64,000 nt of DNA, taken from Hymenobacter sp. Lineage in GTDB: Bacteria > Bacteroidota > Bacteroidia > Cytophagales > Hymenobacteraceae. This document shows positions 8,039 through 16,293 of the stretch, one piece after another; within the stretch, counting starts at the first letter, position 1, and each line of letters begins with the position of its first letter. The stretch spans positions 1 to 64,000 of the forward strand of contig JAQBNT010000082.1 of NCBI GenBank assembly GCA_028288445.1, written 5' to 3'. The notes under the pieces were generated by a model. It was not told the DNA's origin, made no database searches, and saw only the letters and a list, made by a program, of their open reading frames with translations. Made by a program: the position numbers and the translations under genes.

Positions 8039-9322
8039 CTAGGGCAGGTCGCTCAGGGGGCGCCCCTGGTGCCGGCCGTCGCGCAGGTGCTTGGCCTGGC
8101 CTACCACCTGCGCGCCATAAATGCCGGTGTGGCCCGAGAACAGATACGCCACCACGCAGGCCAGCGCCAGGTACACGCCGGCATTGGCCCCGAACAGCTC
8201 CAGGCCCAGCAGCAGGCAGGCCAGGGGCGTGTTGGCCGCGCCCGCGAACACACCCACGAAGCCCATGGCGGCCAGCAATGCCACCGGCAGCGGTAGCACC
8301 AGCGCCAGCGCGCTGCCCAGCGCCGCCCCGATGAAAAACAGCGGCGTGACCTCGCCACCCTTGAAGCCGCAGCCCAGCGTGAGGGCCGTGAGGGTGAGTT
8401 TCCAGGTGAAATCCGTGGGGGCGAGGGGGTGCTGGAAGGCTTCGACAATAACCGGGATGCCCAGCCCGCCGAAGCGCACCGGCCCGGCCAGCCACAGCAG
8501 GCCCGCCACCAGCACGCCGCCCAGCACCGGCCGCAGCGGCGGGTAGCTGATGCGGCTGAACACCTTGCCGATGCCGTGCGTGAGGGTGGCAAATGCCCGC
8601 GCCGTGAGCCCGAACAGCGCGCCCGCCAGCAAGGTGCAGCCCAACAGCAGCGGCGTGAGCGGCAGCTCGCCCAGCGTGGGGTAGTGGGTGTGGCCCATGC
8701 CCCAGGCGCGCGTGACCCAGTCGGCGATGACGGCGGCGAGGAAGCTGGGCAGCACGGCATCGTAGCGAATGGAGCCTAATAGAAAGACTTCGAGCCCGAA
8801 CACGGCCCCGGCCAGCGGCGTGCCGAAGACGGAGGCGAACCCGGCGCTCAGGCCCGCGATGAGGAGCAGGCGGCGGTCGCGCGGGCGCAGGCGGAGCCAG
8901 CGGGGGAGCTGGTCGGCGAGGGCGGCGGCCATTTGGACGGCCGTGCCCTCGCGGCCCGCCGAGCCGCCGACCAGGTGCGTGGCCAGCGTGCCGCCCAGCA
9001 CCAGCGGCACCATGCGCAGCGGCAGGCGCTGGCCGGGGCGGTGGATTTCGTCGAGAATCAGATTATTGCCGCGCACGGCCCGGCTGCCGAAATAATGGTA
9101 GGCCAGACCGATACAAAGGCCCGCTGCCGGCAGCAGCGCCAGCACCCAGGGGTGGGCTTCGCGCCAGCGCGTGACCCAGTCGAGCGACACCAGAAAGCCG
9201 GCGGAGGCCGTGCCGGCCAGCGCGCCAATCAGGCCGCTGATGAGCAGCCAGCGCAGCAGGAAGAGCAGGGGGGCGGTGGTATCGAGGGCCCGCAGGCGGG
9301 CGAGGGAGAAGAATGGGGGCAT
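8039..9322 (-). CDS. CLC-type fluoride/proton antiporter (CLC-F)
   Basis: The 427-residue product is a CLC-family membrane protein with about ten hydrophobic segments. It carries the hallmarks of the fluoride-exporting branch, not the chloride branch: GNNLILDEIH (residues 85-94) in place of the GSGIP filter, GREGT (123-127, gating Glu125) in place of GREGP, and GFKGGEVTPLFF (319-330), whose Val-Thr pair matches the V319/T320 positions I recall from the Enterococcus CLC-F. Such proteins expel cytoplasmic fluoride in exchange for protons. A fluoride riboswitch directly upstream independently supports this role. Automated pipelines usually label this family voltage-gated chloride channel. Confidence 0.88.
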   Translation of the reverse strand: MPPFFSLARLRALDTTAPLLFLLRWLLISGLIGALAGTASAGFLVSLDWVTRWREAHPWVLALLPAAGLCIGLAYHYFGSRAVRGNNLILDEIHRPGQRLPLRMVPLVLGGTLATHLVGGSAGREGTAVQMAAALADQLPRWLRLRPRDRRLLLIAGLSAGFASVFGTPLAGAVFGLEVFLLGSIRYDAVLPSFLAAVIADWVTRAWGMGHTHYPTLGELPLTPLLLGCTLLAGALFGLTARAFATLTHGIGKVFSRISYPPLRPVLGGVLVAGLLWLAGPVRFGGLGIPVIVEAFQHPLAPTDFTWKLTLTALTLGCGFKGGEVTPLFFIGAALGSALALVLPLPVALLAAMGFVGVFAGAANTPLACLLLGLELFGANAGVYLALACVVAYLFSGHTGIYGAQVVGQAKHLRDGRHQGRPLSDLP

Positions 9323-9372
9323 GGGCGCGCGGCAGGATGAGTCAGGCGGCGCGGCGGTCGGGACCGCGCCGT

Positions 9373-9437
9373 TGCGTAGGAATCATCAGCGCGGGGCGGG
9401 CGGCTCCGGCGGTTCGCGGTGGAAATCCATCACCGTA
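9373..9437 (-). ncRNA. Fluoride riboswitch (crcB motif) upstream of the CLC-F gene
   Basis: On the minus strand the leader reads GGTGATGGATTTCC (9434-9421), a C-rich segment with ACCGCC, then GCTGATGATTCCTAC (9390-9376). These are the two conserved blocks of the crcB/fluoride aptamer, GG-N-GATGG and CTGATGA-TGCCTAC in well-studied examples, in the right order and about the right spacing. The aptamer ends about 50 nt before the ATG at 9322. Fluoride binding should raise expression of the exporter. Identification is by eye; a covariance-model search would confirm it. Confidence 0.88.
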
Positions 9438-9447
9438 TTCTTTGGCG

Positions 9448-9476
9448 TAAAGATAGGGGGATGAGGTCCCCAGCAA
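9448..9476 (-). promoter_or_regulatory. Promoter of the fluoride riboswitch/CLC-F transcript
   Basis: On the minus strand, TTG at 9476-9474 and TATCTTTA at 9455-9448 are separated by 18 nt. This fits the Bacteroidota pattern TTG-N19-TAnnTTTG with one mismatch in the last base. Transcription would begin just before the aptamer. Confidence 0.6.
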
Positions 9477-9548
9477 ACAGCAAAAGCCGGATTCATTTAG
9501 TCACAACTTCTGCTCGTTTTGCCACCCAGCCGCCTCGGTCTTTTTTCT

Positions 9549-9603
9549 GGTCAGCCCGCCGCTGACTATGCCGATAAGCCGGCCAGGCAGCGGCGGGCTG
9601 ACC
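9549..9603. repeat. Perfect 16-bp inverted repeat, 23-nt spacer
   Basis: Arms 9549-9564 (GGTCAGCCCGCCGCTG) and 9588-9603 are perfect reverse complements. There is a T-run just before the left arm, but none after the right arm on the + strand. It is therefore not placed like a terminator for either neighbouring gene. It lies in a gene-free stretch (9480-9700) that holds nothing else recognisable. Confidence 0.7.
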
Positions 9604-9707
9604 AAGCGCAGTGCTGAAGTGGGGGCAACAGGGGTGAGGAAGGCTGTCTGCCAAAAGCCGTTCGCCCCTAGCCCTACTCCGGAAACTGCCCTAAAAGCAG
9701 CCACGAG

Positions 9708-9873
9708 GCACTGCAAACCTCTTTTGTAACGCCGGAAGAGGTTTGCAGTGCTCCACAAATGCCTTTTGTGCGGTCAAAAGAGGTTTGTGGAGCACTGCAA
9801 ACCACTTTTGCACCGCCAAAAGGCATTTGCACTGCTCCACAAACCTCTTTTTGCAGTGCAAAAGTGGTTTGCG
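9708..9873. repeat. Array of four tandem hairpins, about 42-nt period
   Basis: Four consecutive stem-loops begin at 9708, 9751, 9792 and 9835 and abut one another. Hairpins 1 and 3 begin GCACTGCAAA and hairpins 2 and 4 begin CTCCACAAA, so the true unit is a dimer of about 84 nt. Arms are 16-19 nt; hairpin 1 has perfect 16-nt arms (9708-9723 with 9736-9751) and the others have a few mismatches. Loops are 6-12 nt. Both strands can be read as short frames with a 14-residue repeat, which is a side effect of the period and not evidence of coding. Confidence 0.85.
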
Positions 9874-9916
9874 AAGTAGTGAGCGGCCCGTTCGCATAAT
9901 TTATGTTGGCAGGCCC

Positions 9917-11590
9917 TTAGTGCTTCATCCCGCCGTGGCCCATGTGCATGTTCATGCGCGGAGCAATGAAGCGCAGGTACACTTCAAACGACAGCGGGTT
10001 CCGGCCGTAGGCCGAGAGCAGGGCAGTGTTGTCGGCATTATAGGCGTTGAGCGTGCCGGTGAGGCCGAGGTCGAGCCAGCCGGCGTTGGTTTTGGCGAGG
10101 TACCGGGACGCGCCGAGGGTGAAGGCGGCTACTGAGCGGTTGGCGTGGGCGTCGTGGTCGGTGGGGGCGGGCAGCAGTAGCTCGTCGTAGTTGAGTTGCA
10201 GGGTTTCGAGGCGGGTGAAGAGGTTGAATTGCCGGGCCTGGAGGTTGCTTTCGAGCAGGAAGGAATTGGAGTAGGTGGTTTCCTCGCCGGGGCCGTGGTG
10301 GCGGTTCATGCCCCACACGGCGGTAGTCGAGAGAATGCTTTGCTGGCCCACGTTGGCATTGTGCAGCACCGAGGCGCTGGTGCGGTCCACGTTGTCGGTG
10401 GGTTCTAATTCTTCGGGGCTTTTGAGGTGGGCGGCGGAGACTTGCAGCGCCAGATTATCTGTCGGGTTCACCGAGAGGCGGGCGCTGTACGAGTCGAAGC
10501 GCGGCTGGTCGAAGCGGTAACGGTTTTCGTTGGGCTCGCGGCCGGTGAAGAGGGAGCCTTCGAGCTTGGCCCGGCGGTAGCGCACGCTCAGCGTGGCCAC
10601 GCCGAACTGGATGTGGGTGGCGTCCTGCCAGTGGTGGCCCAGCGGAGCGGTGGGCAGGCTGGCCGCTGAGGGCCGGTGCATGAACACGGGCGGCCCGATG
10701 GCCGGCTCGCCGGGGTAGCCGAGGTAGGCGGTCAGGTCCACGTCGGAGCTGGCGGCGTAGGTGTAGGCCACGGCCAGGGCGCTCAGCAGGTCGTGCGGGT
10801 GCTGGTGGTCGTGCAGCTTTTCTCCTTTCCAAGATTCGCCGGTCTGGAATAGCAGCGGGTAGCCCGCGCCGCCCACGGTGAGCGGGTCGGCCGACACCAT
10901 GGCCTGGATGCTGAACAGCCCGCGCTGGCCCACCAGGTGGTTGGCCATGCCCATTACATAGGAGTTGGCGCGGAAATTAGCGTCGCCGCGCAGGGCGCTG
11001 TGGTTGACGTTCTGGCTGGTGTAGCGCAGGAACACCGAGTACATCAGCATCACGTCCCAGCCGTTCGACTGGTACATCTGCATGTACATGGGCGAAGAAT
11101 CGGGGTGCCAGCTGGTGCCCGAGCCCTGGCGCGTCATGGGCAGGTTTTGGGAGAATGAGTTGCGCATTTCCATCAGCATGCCGCTACTGTCGGCGGCCAT
11201 ACCCGGCATGGTGTGGCTGCCGGTGGTGCCCATGTTCATGTCGGGCATGGCGTGGCCCGGCATGGTCGGCGCTGGTTGTGCTGGGTGGGCCACAGGCGCG
11301 GGGACAGTTGCTGGCGTGGGCATATTCATGCCGGGCATATCCATTCCCGGCATGGCGGGGGCGGGCGCTGCTTTGGCGCGGGTGGTATCGGGCGCGGCGG
11401 TGGTAGCGGCAGGTTTCGGGCGCGGGGCGGCGGCCGGGCGGGCGGGTTTGGGTTTTGGCCGGGGCGCAGCTGGCTTGGGTTTCGGTTTGGGTGCCGGTAT
11501 CGACATATCCATGCCCGGTATGTGGGTGTGCTGGGCGAAAGCCGAAGTGCCCAGCAACAGGCCCAGGGAAGTCAGGAGCAGAGGTTTCAT
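9917..11590 (-). CDS. Met/His-rich outer-membrane protein of the copper cassette
   Basis: The 557-residue product has a signal peptide (MKPLLLTSLGLLLGTSAFAQ). Next comes a Pro/Lys/Ala-rich linker with repeated metal-binding type motifs (IPGMDMS, MPGMDMPGMNMP, MPDMNM, HTMPGM). From about residue 150 the protein is a long barrel-like region, and it ends NMHMGHGGMKH. Clusters of Met and His are typical of periplasmic copper-binding proteins, and the gene lies 30 bp downstream of a copper-type P-ATPase on the same strand. A role in copper binding or export across the outer membrane is inferred; the barrel part resembles no enzyme I recognise. Confidence 0.7.
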   Translation of the reverse strand: MKPLLLTSLGLLLGTSAFAQHTHIPGMDMSIPAPKPKPKPAAPRPKPKPARPAAAPRPKPAATTAAPDTTRAKAAPAPAMPGMDMPGMNMPTPATVPAPVAHPAQPAPTMPGHAMPDMNMGTTGSHTMPGMAADSSGMLMEMRNSFSQNLPMTRQGSGTSWHPDSSPMYMQMYQSNGWDVMLMYSVFLRYTSQNVNHSALRGDANFRANSYVMGMANHLVGQRGLFSIQAMVSADPLTVGGAGYPLLFQTGESWKGEKLHDHQHPHDLLSALAVAYTYAASSDVDLTAYLGYPGEPAIGPPVFMHRPSAASLPTAPLGHHWQDATHIQFGVATLSVRYRRAKLEGSLFTGREPNENRYRFDQPRFDSYSARLSVNPTDNLALQVSAAHLKSPEELEPTDNVDRTSASVLHNANVGQQSILSTTAVWGMNRHHGPGEETTYSNSFLLESNLQARQFNLFTRLETLQLNYDELLLPAPTDHDAHANRSVAAFTLGASRYLAKTNAGWLDLGLTGTLNAYNADNTALLSAYGRNPLSFEVYLRFIAPRMNMHMGHGGMKH

Positions 11591-11620
11591 GGCGCAGATA
11601 ATGGTGGCAGAAATCGGAAA

Positions 11621-13888
11621 TTATTCGGCCCGAAAGCTCCGCAGGCGCAGCGAGTTGGTGAGCACCGACACGGAGCTCAGGGCCATGGCCCCGGCCGCCA
11701 GCATGGGCGAAAGCAGAATCCCGAACACCGGGTACAGCACCCCGGCTGCGATGGGGATGCCCAGCGTATTGTATACGAAGGCAAAAAACAGGTTCTGGCG
11801 GATGGTGCGGATGGTTTGGCGGCTCAGCTCGATGGCCGTGACCACACCCTGCAAGTCGGAGCGCATGAGGGTGATGCCAGCGGTTTCCATGGCCACGTCG
11901 GTGCCGCCGCCCATGGCCAGGCCGATGTCGGCCCGGGCCAGCGCCGGCGCGTCGTTGATGCCGTCGCCCACCATGGCCACCACGCGGCCCTCGGCTTGCA
12001 GGGCCTGCACGTGGGCGGCTTTATCGGCGGGCAGCACCTCGGCGAAGTAGCGCGTGATGCCCACCTGCGCGGCCACCTGCGCGGCAGTTTCGGGGTTGTC
12101 GCCGGTCATCATCACTACTTCGAGCCCCATTTTTTGCAGGCGCTGAATGGCGGCGCGGGAGGTGTCGCGCACGGTATCGGCCACGCCGATGAGGCCCGCC
12201 GCCTGGCCCGCTACGGCGATGTAAAGCACGGTTTTGGCCTGGGCGAGAAGCTGAGCGGCCTGGGCCGCCAGCTCCGCCGAAAGCGTGATGCCCGCTTCGG
12301 CCAGCAGGCCGGCGTTGCCGATGAGCACGGCCTGGCCCGCCACGGTGGCCGAGGCGCCCCGGCCTTCCACGGCCCGGAAATCGGTGGCTGGTTTTGAAGC
12401 GGCCTTTTGGGCTTCGGCGTAGCGGACCACGGCGGCGGCCAGCGGGTGCTCACTTTGGCGCTCCACGGCGGCGGCCAGGGCCAGCAGATTCTCCGGATTC
12501 TGGCCGGGGGCGGCCCGGAAATCGGTCACGGCCGGCTCGCCCCGGGTGATGGTGCCGGTTTTGTCGAGCAGCACGGTGGTTACCTGGTAGGCTTTTTCGA
12601 GGGCCTCGGCGTTGCGGATGAGCACGCCGTGCTCGGCCCCCTTGCCGGTGCTCACCATGATGGCCGTGGGCGTGGCCAGCCCCAGCGCGCAGGGGCAGGC
12701 AATAATCAGCACGGCCACGAAATTGACCAGCGCCAGCGGCAGGCGGGTTTCGGCCGGGGCCAAATTGAACCACAGCACAAACGTGAGCAGGGCGATAACC
12801 ACCACCGTGGGCACAAATACGGCGCTGACTTTATCGGCCAGCCGCTGAATGGGGGCGCGGCTGCCCTGGGCATCTTCCACCAGCTTCACAATCTGCGCCA
12901 GCAAGGTGTCGGCCCCCACTTTGGTTACGCGGAAGCGGAAGGAGCCGGTTTTGTTGAGCGTGGCCCCGAACACGGCATCGCCGGCCTGCTTTTCCACGGG
13001 CAGGCTTTCGCCGGTGAGCATGGCTTCGTCGAGGGCCGAGCGGCCTTCGGTGATGAGGCCGTCGGTGGCTACTTTCTCGCCGGGGCGCACCAGCACGATG
13101 TCGCCCAGCTGTACCTTATTAATAGGGGTATCAATTTCCTGACCGTCGGGGCGCACCACGCGGGCGGTTTTGGCCTGCAATCCCAGCAGGCTGCGCATGG
13201 CGGCCGAGGTCTGGGTTTTGGCGCGCAGCTCCAGCACCTTGCCCAATAATATTAAGGCAATGATGGTGGCCGTGGTGTCATAATACACTTCGGACCGCAG
13301 CCCCCGGCTGAGGAAAAACCCGGGTGCGACGGTGGCGGCCAGGCTGTACAAAAACGCCGCGCCGGTACCGATGGCAATCAGCGTGTCCATGTTGGCCGCC
13401 CGGTGCCGGAAGCCGTTCCAGGCCGAAACATAAAATTCGCGCCCGCTGAATAGCAGCACCGGCAGCGTGAGCAGGAGCAGCGTCCAGTTCAGCCCCTGCA
13501 TATTGAGGCGGGCCATCATCGCGGGCCAGAGCATGAGCATACTCAGCGCCATAATCACGGCGGCCAGTACAGCCGCCACGCTGAAGCGGCGCTTGAGCTG
13601 GCGGTAGGCCCCGGCTTTCTGAGCGTCGATTTCGGCCTGGCGGTCGGCGGCGCTGGTGTCGGGCATGCGCTCCACCACGCCGTAGCCGGCGTTTTCCACG
13701 GCGGCTTTCAGGGCGGCGGGCGTGGCCTGGCCGGGCAGGTATTGCACGGTAGCCTTTTCGGTGGCGAAGTTGACGAGGGCACTTTGCACGCCGGGCGTGC
13801 GGGCCAGCGATTTTTCCACCGCCGAGGCGCAGGCCGCGCAGCTCATGCCTTCAATGTCGAGGGTGGTGGTTTCGGGGGAGGGTGACAT
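11621..13888 (-). CDS. copA: Copper-type heavy-metal P1B ATPase
   Basis: The 755-residue product has one N-terminal HMA domain with GMSCAACAS (CxxC metal site), eight membrane segments, the TGES actuator motif, the ion-path motif [11 protein letters not shown] (CPC), the phosphorylation site DKTGTITRG and the hinge [23 protein letters not shown] with this nucleotide-binding domain marks the P1B-1 group, which exports Cu(I) from the cytoplasm. The ATG at 13888 (MSPSPETTT) is preferred to an in-frame GTG 15 nt upstream. It probably forms an operon with the downstream Met/His-rich outer-membrane protein. No CueR- or CsoR-like regulator is seen nearby. Confidence 0.92.
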   Translation of the reverse strand: MSPSPETTTLDIEGMSCAACASAVEKSLARTPGVQSALVNFATEKATVQYLPGQATPAALKAAVENAGYGVVERMPDTSAADRQAEIDAQKAGAYRQLKRRFSVAAVLAAVIMALSMLMLWPAMMARLNMQGLNWTLLLLTLPVLLFSGREFYVSAWNGFRHRAANMDTLIAIGTGAAFLYSLAATVAPGFFLSRGLRSEVYYDTTATIIALILLGKVLELRAKTQTSAAMRSLLGLQAKTARVVRPDGQEIDTPINKVQLGDIVLVRPGEKVATDGLITEGRSALDEAMLTGESLPVEKQAGDAVFGATLNKTGSFRFRVTKVGADTLLAQIVKLVEDAQGSRAPIQRLADKVSAVFVPTVVVIALLTFVLWFNLAPAETRLPLALVNFVAVLIIACPCALGLATPTAIMVSTGKGAEHGVLIRNAEALEKAYQVTTVLLDKTGTITRGEPAVTDFRAAPGQNPENLLALAAAVERQSEHPLAAAVVRYAEAQKAASKPATDFRAVEGRGASATVAGQAVLIGNAGLLAEAGITLSAELAAQAAQLLAQAKTVLYIAVAGQAAGLIGVADTVRDTSRAAIQRLQKMGLEVVMMTGDNPETAAQVAAQVGITRYFAEVLPADKAAHVQALQAEGRVVAMVGDGINDAPALARADIGLAMGGGTDVAMETAGITLMRSDLQGVVTAIELSRQTIRTIRQNLFFAFVYNTLGIPIAAGVLYPVFGILLSPMLAAGAMALSSVSVLTNSLRLRSFRAE

Positions 13889-14030
13889 ATATATAAGGAG
13901 CACCGTTCGAGAGGTGCCGGGTGATGGTGCAAAATTCGGGCATTCCGGCCTTGGGCATGTTACGGAATCAGGCCAAAAACATGCAGAATTCGACCCCTAC
14001 TAACCGTCGGTCGCCACCGCGCCAAAGCAA

Positions 14031-14065
14031 GCGCGCCCCCCGAAACCTGGTTTCGGGGGGCGCGC
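14031..14065. terminator. GC-rich hairpin, 16-bp perfect stem
   Basis: Arms 14031-14046 (GCGCGCCCCCCGAAAC) and 14050-14065 are perfect reverse complements with a 3-nt loop. It lies 20 bp downstream of the CoA-binding protein gene (minus strand), where the transcript then reads TTGCTTT, so a terminator is likely. Confidence 0.75.
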
Positions 14066-14085
14066 CGCCAAAAATTCTACTTCGA

Positions 14086-14445
14086 TTAATACTGCCCAAT
14101 TGAGAGCAGTACCAGCGTACAGGCCTCTTCGGTCTGAATGCCGCGCTGCTGGGCCAGCCGCTCCAGCTCGGGGTTTTCGGTGCCGGGGTTGAAAAGAATG
14201 CGCTTGGGTTTCAGGTCCAGAATGTAGTCGTACCAGGCGGGCTGATTTTGCGGTCCCACGTAGAGGGTTACGGTGTCGATGTCCGTCTCCTGGGGGCGGT
14301 CGGTATGAATGTCGAGCCCGGCCACCTGGCCTTTGCGGATGCCCACAGGCACCACCTCGTGGCCGTGATTTTTGAGCATGTGCGCCGCCCGGAACGAGTA
14401 GCGGGCCGGGTTGTCGGAAGCGCCGAGAACAAGGGTCTTTTTCAT
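14086..14445 (-). CDS. CoA-binding protein (YccU-like)
   Basis: The 119-residue product is a single Rossmann-like CoA-binding domain. The nucleotide-binding start is VLGASDNPARYSFRA, and the typical VVPVGIRKGQVAGL and ILFNPGTENPELERLA segments follow. The length matches small stand-alone members such as E. coli YccU. These bind coenzyme A but no reaction is established. It is monocistronic between two minus-strand genes with a terminator downstream. Confidence 0.85.
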   Translation of the reverse strand: MKKTLVLGASDNPARYSFRAAHMLKNHGHEVVPVGIRKGQVAGLDIHTDRPQETDIDTVTLYVGPQNQPAWYDYILDLKPKRILFNPGTENPELERLAQQRGIQTEEACTLVLLSIGQY

Positions 14446-14572
14446 AATAGTAAGCAGGCACCCGGCGGGTGCGGATTGTTGAAGTGAGTTGGGTAGTACG
14501 AAAAGCCCACCGAATAAGCTACGCTAACGTGCGGCTCCGCCGCAGGGTGCCCCAGCAGTGGAGCTATAAAAT

Positions 14573-16144
14573 CTAGCGACTCACTGCCGCCCGCACCGCC
14601 TCGGCGCACCGCTCGCCGTCCATGGCCGCCGATACGATGCCGCCCGCGTAGCCCGCGCCCTCGCCGCACGGATATAGCCCCGCCACCACCGGGTGCCGGA
14701 GCGTGTCCTTATCGCGCGGGATGCGGATGGGAGCCGAGGTCCGGCTTTCCACGCCCACAATCTGGGCGGCATTGGTAGCGTAGCCGGGAATCTTCCGGCC
14801 GAAATCGCGGAAGCCCTGGCGCAGCCGCTCGGCCAGCACCGGCCCGAGCACGTCGTCCATGCGCACCGACACGAGGCCGGGCTGGTAAGACGTTTCGAGC
14901 AGACTGGTGGAAGTTTTGTCTTTGAGAAAGTCGCCGAGCAGTTGGGCCGGGGCCTGTTGCGTGCCGCCCGCCGCCTGGCAGGCCAGCTGCTCAATCTGCT
15001 GCTGAAAGTGCAGGCCGGCCAGCGGGCCGTGCTGCTTCACGTCCATATCCGAAAGCTCCACGGCGGCCACGATGCCGGAGTTGGCAAAGCGCGAGTCGCG
15101 GCGGCTTGGGCTCATGCCGTTCACCACCACCTCGCCGGGGGCCGTGGCCGCCGGCACGATGAACCCACCCGGGCACATGCAAAACGAGAACACGCCGCGC
15201 TGCTCGCCGCGCACCTCCGTCTGGTGCACCAGCGAGTAGGAGGCGGCTGGCAGCAGCCCGCGCTCGGCCCGGCGGTACTGCGCCTGGTCAATCAATTCCT
15301 GCTGATGCTCGACGCGCACGCCCAGCGCGAAGGGCTTGGCCTCGATGAGCACGCCGCGCCGGTGCAGCAGTTCGTAGATGTCGCGGGCCGAGTGGCCGGT
15401 GGCCAGAATGGTCGCCTCCGCCTCAATGGCCTCGCCGCTAGCCGTGACCACGCCGCGCAGCTGGTTGTTGTCCAGCAGCAGGTCGGTCACGCGGGTTTCA
15501 AAACGCACTTCGCCGCCGGCTTCGATGATGGCCTCGCGCAGGGCCTGCACCACGGCCGGCAGTTTGTTGGTGCCGATGTGGGGGTGGGCATCTACTAGGA
15601 TGTCGGGCGTGGCCCCGTGCTGCACCAGGCGGCGGAGCACGCGGCCCACATCGCCGCGCTTGGTGGCGCGGGTGTAAAGCTTGCCGTCCGAATACGTGCC
15701 GGCCCCGCCTTCGCCAAAACAGTAATTGGAATCAGGATTTACTATCTGGTCTTTGTTGATGGCTGCGAGGTCGCGGCGGCGCGTCCGCACATCCCGTCCG
15801 CGCTCCAGTACGATGGGTTTCAACCCCAACTCCAGGCAGCGCAACGCCGCAAATAATCCCGCCGGCCCTGCGCCAATGATGAGAACACGGGGGTTATTTG
15901 TTTTAACATTTGGATAAACAAACCAAGGGCCGAACAGCTCGCTTGGCGGAGTCTCTCGGTATATGTCGGCCCGCAGCCGCACGAGGGCTTGCCGGCCTCG
16001 AGCATCAATAGAACGGCGGCGTAGATGCACAAAATCAGCTTCGCCCGGCATTAACCCGGCGTGCTTTAGAATGGCTTCATAGCGTGCCAGCTCATCAAAG
16101 GCAACTTCAGGAGCGAGTAGAACTTCCAGTTCTTGTTTTGACAT
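14573..16144 (-). CDS. FAD-dependent oxidoreductase (COG2509 type)
   Basis: From the ATG at 16144 (MSKQELEVLLAPEVAFDEL) the product has 523 residues; the open frame extends 33 codons further but without homologous-looking sequence. There is a short N-terminal domain, then the FAD Rossmann motif VLIIGAGPAGLFAALRCLEL, a DYSD-like GEGGAGTYSDGKLYTR segment, and the C-terminal PCGEGAGYAGGIVSAAMDG. This is the family of uncharacterised FAD dehydrogenases of about 520 residues. Substrate unknown. It is divergent from the MFS gene. Confidence 0.85.
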   Translation of the reverse strand: MSKQELEVLLAPEVAFDELARYEAILKHAGLMPGEADFVHLRRRSIDARGRQALVRLRADIYRETPPSELFGPWFVYPNVKTNNPRVLIIGAGPAGLFAALRCLELGLKPIVLERGRDVRTRRRDLAAINKDQIVNPDSNYCFGEGGAGTYSDGKLYTRATKRGDVGRVLRRLVQHGATPDILVDAHPHIGTNKLPAVVQALREAIIEAGGEVRFETRVTDLLLDNNQLRGVVTASGEAIEAEATILATGHSARDIYELLHRRGVLIEAKPFALGVRVEHQQELIDQAQYRRAERGLLPAASYSLVHQTEVRGEQRGVFSFCMCPGGFIVPAATAPGEVVVNGMSPSRRDSRFANSGIVAAVELSDMDVKQHGPLAGLHFQQQIEQLACQAAGGTQQAPAQLLGDFLKDKTSTSLLETSYQPGLVSVRMDDVLGPVLAERLRQGFRDFGRKIPGYATNAAQIVGVESRTSAPIRIPRDKDTLRHPVVAGLYPCGEGAGYAGGIVSAAMDGERCAEAVRAAVSR

Positions 16145-16293
16145 TTGTGTAATATGAAAGGTGGCTATCCTTTTGGGTGCGCGTAGATTTTGGCCTCGCG
16201 CTACTGCAAAGTTACGGCTACCGCACTGGGGGGTATTGCACAAAAAAGCGGGAGGTCTCAGCCGTCGCAGGTCGCGGGCCGTTTATTTGCCTC

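Noticed and set aside
9708..9873. Possible CRISPR array
   Set aside because: There is no constant repeat with unique spacers; the arms are self-complementary and alternate between two types, and no cas gene is near.
9691..9897. Short frames on both strands with a 14-residue repeat
   Set aside because: The repeat follows from the 42-nt hairpin period and appears on both strands; no start or family supports coding.
11213..12397. 394-codon + strand frame across the copper genes
   Set aside because: Gly/His/Arg-rich shadow opposite CopA and the Met-rich protein.
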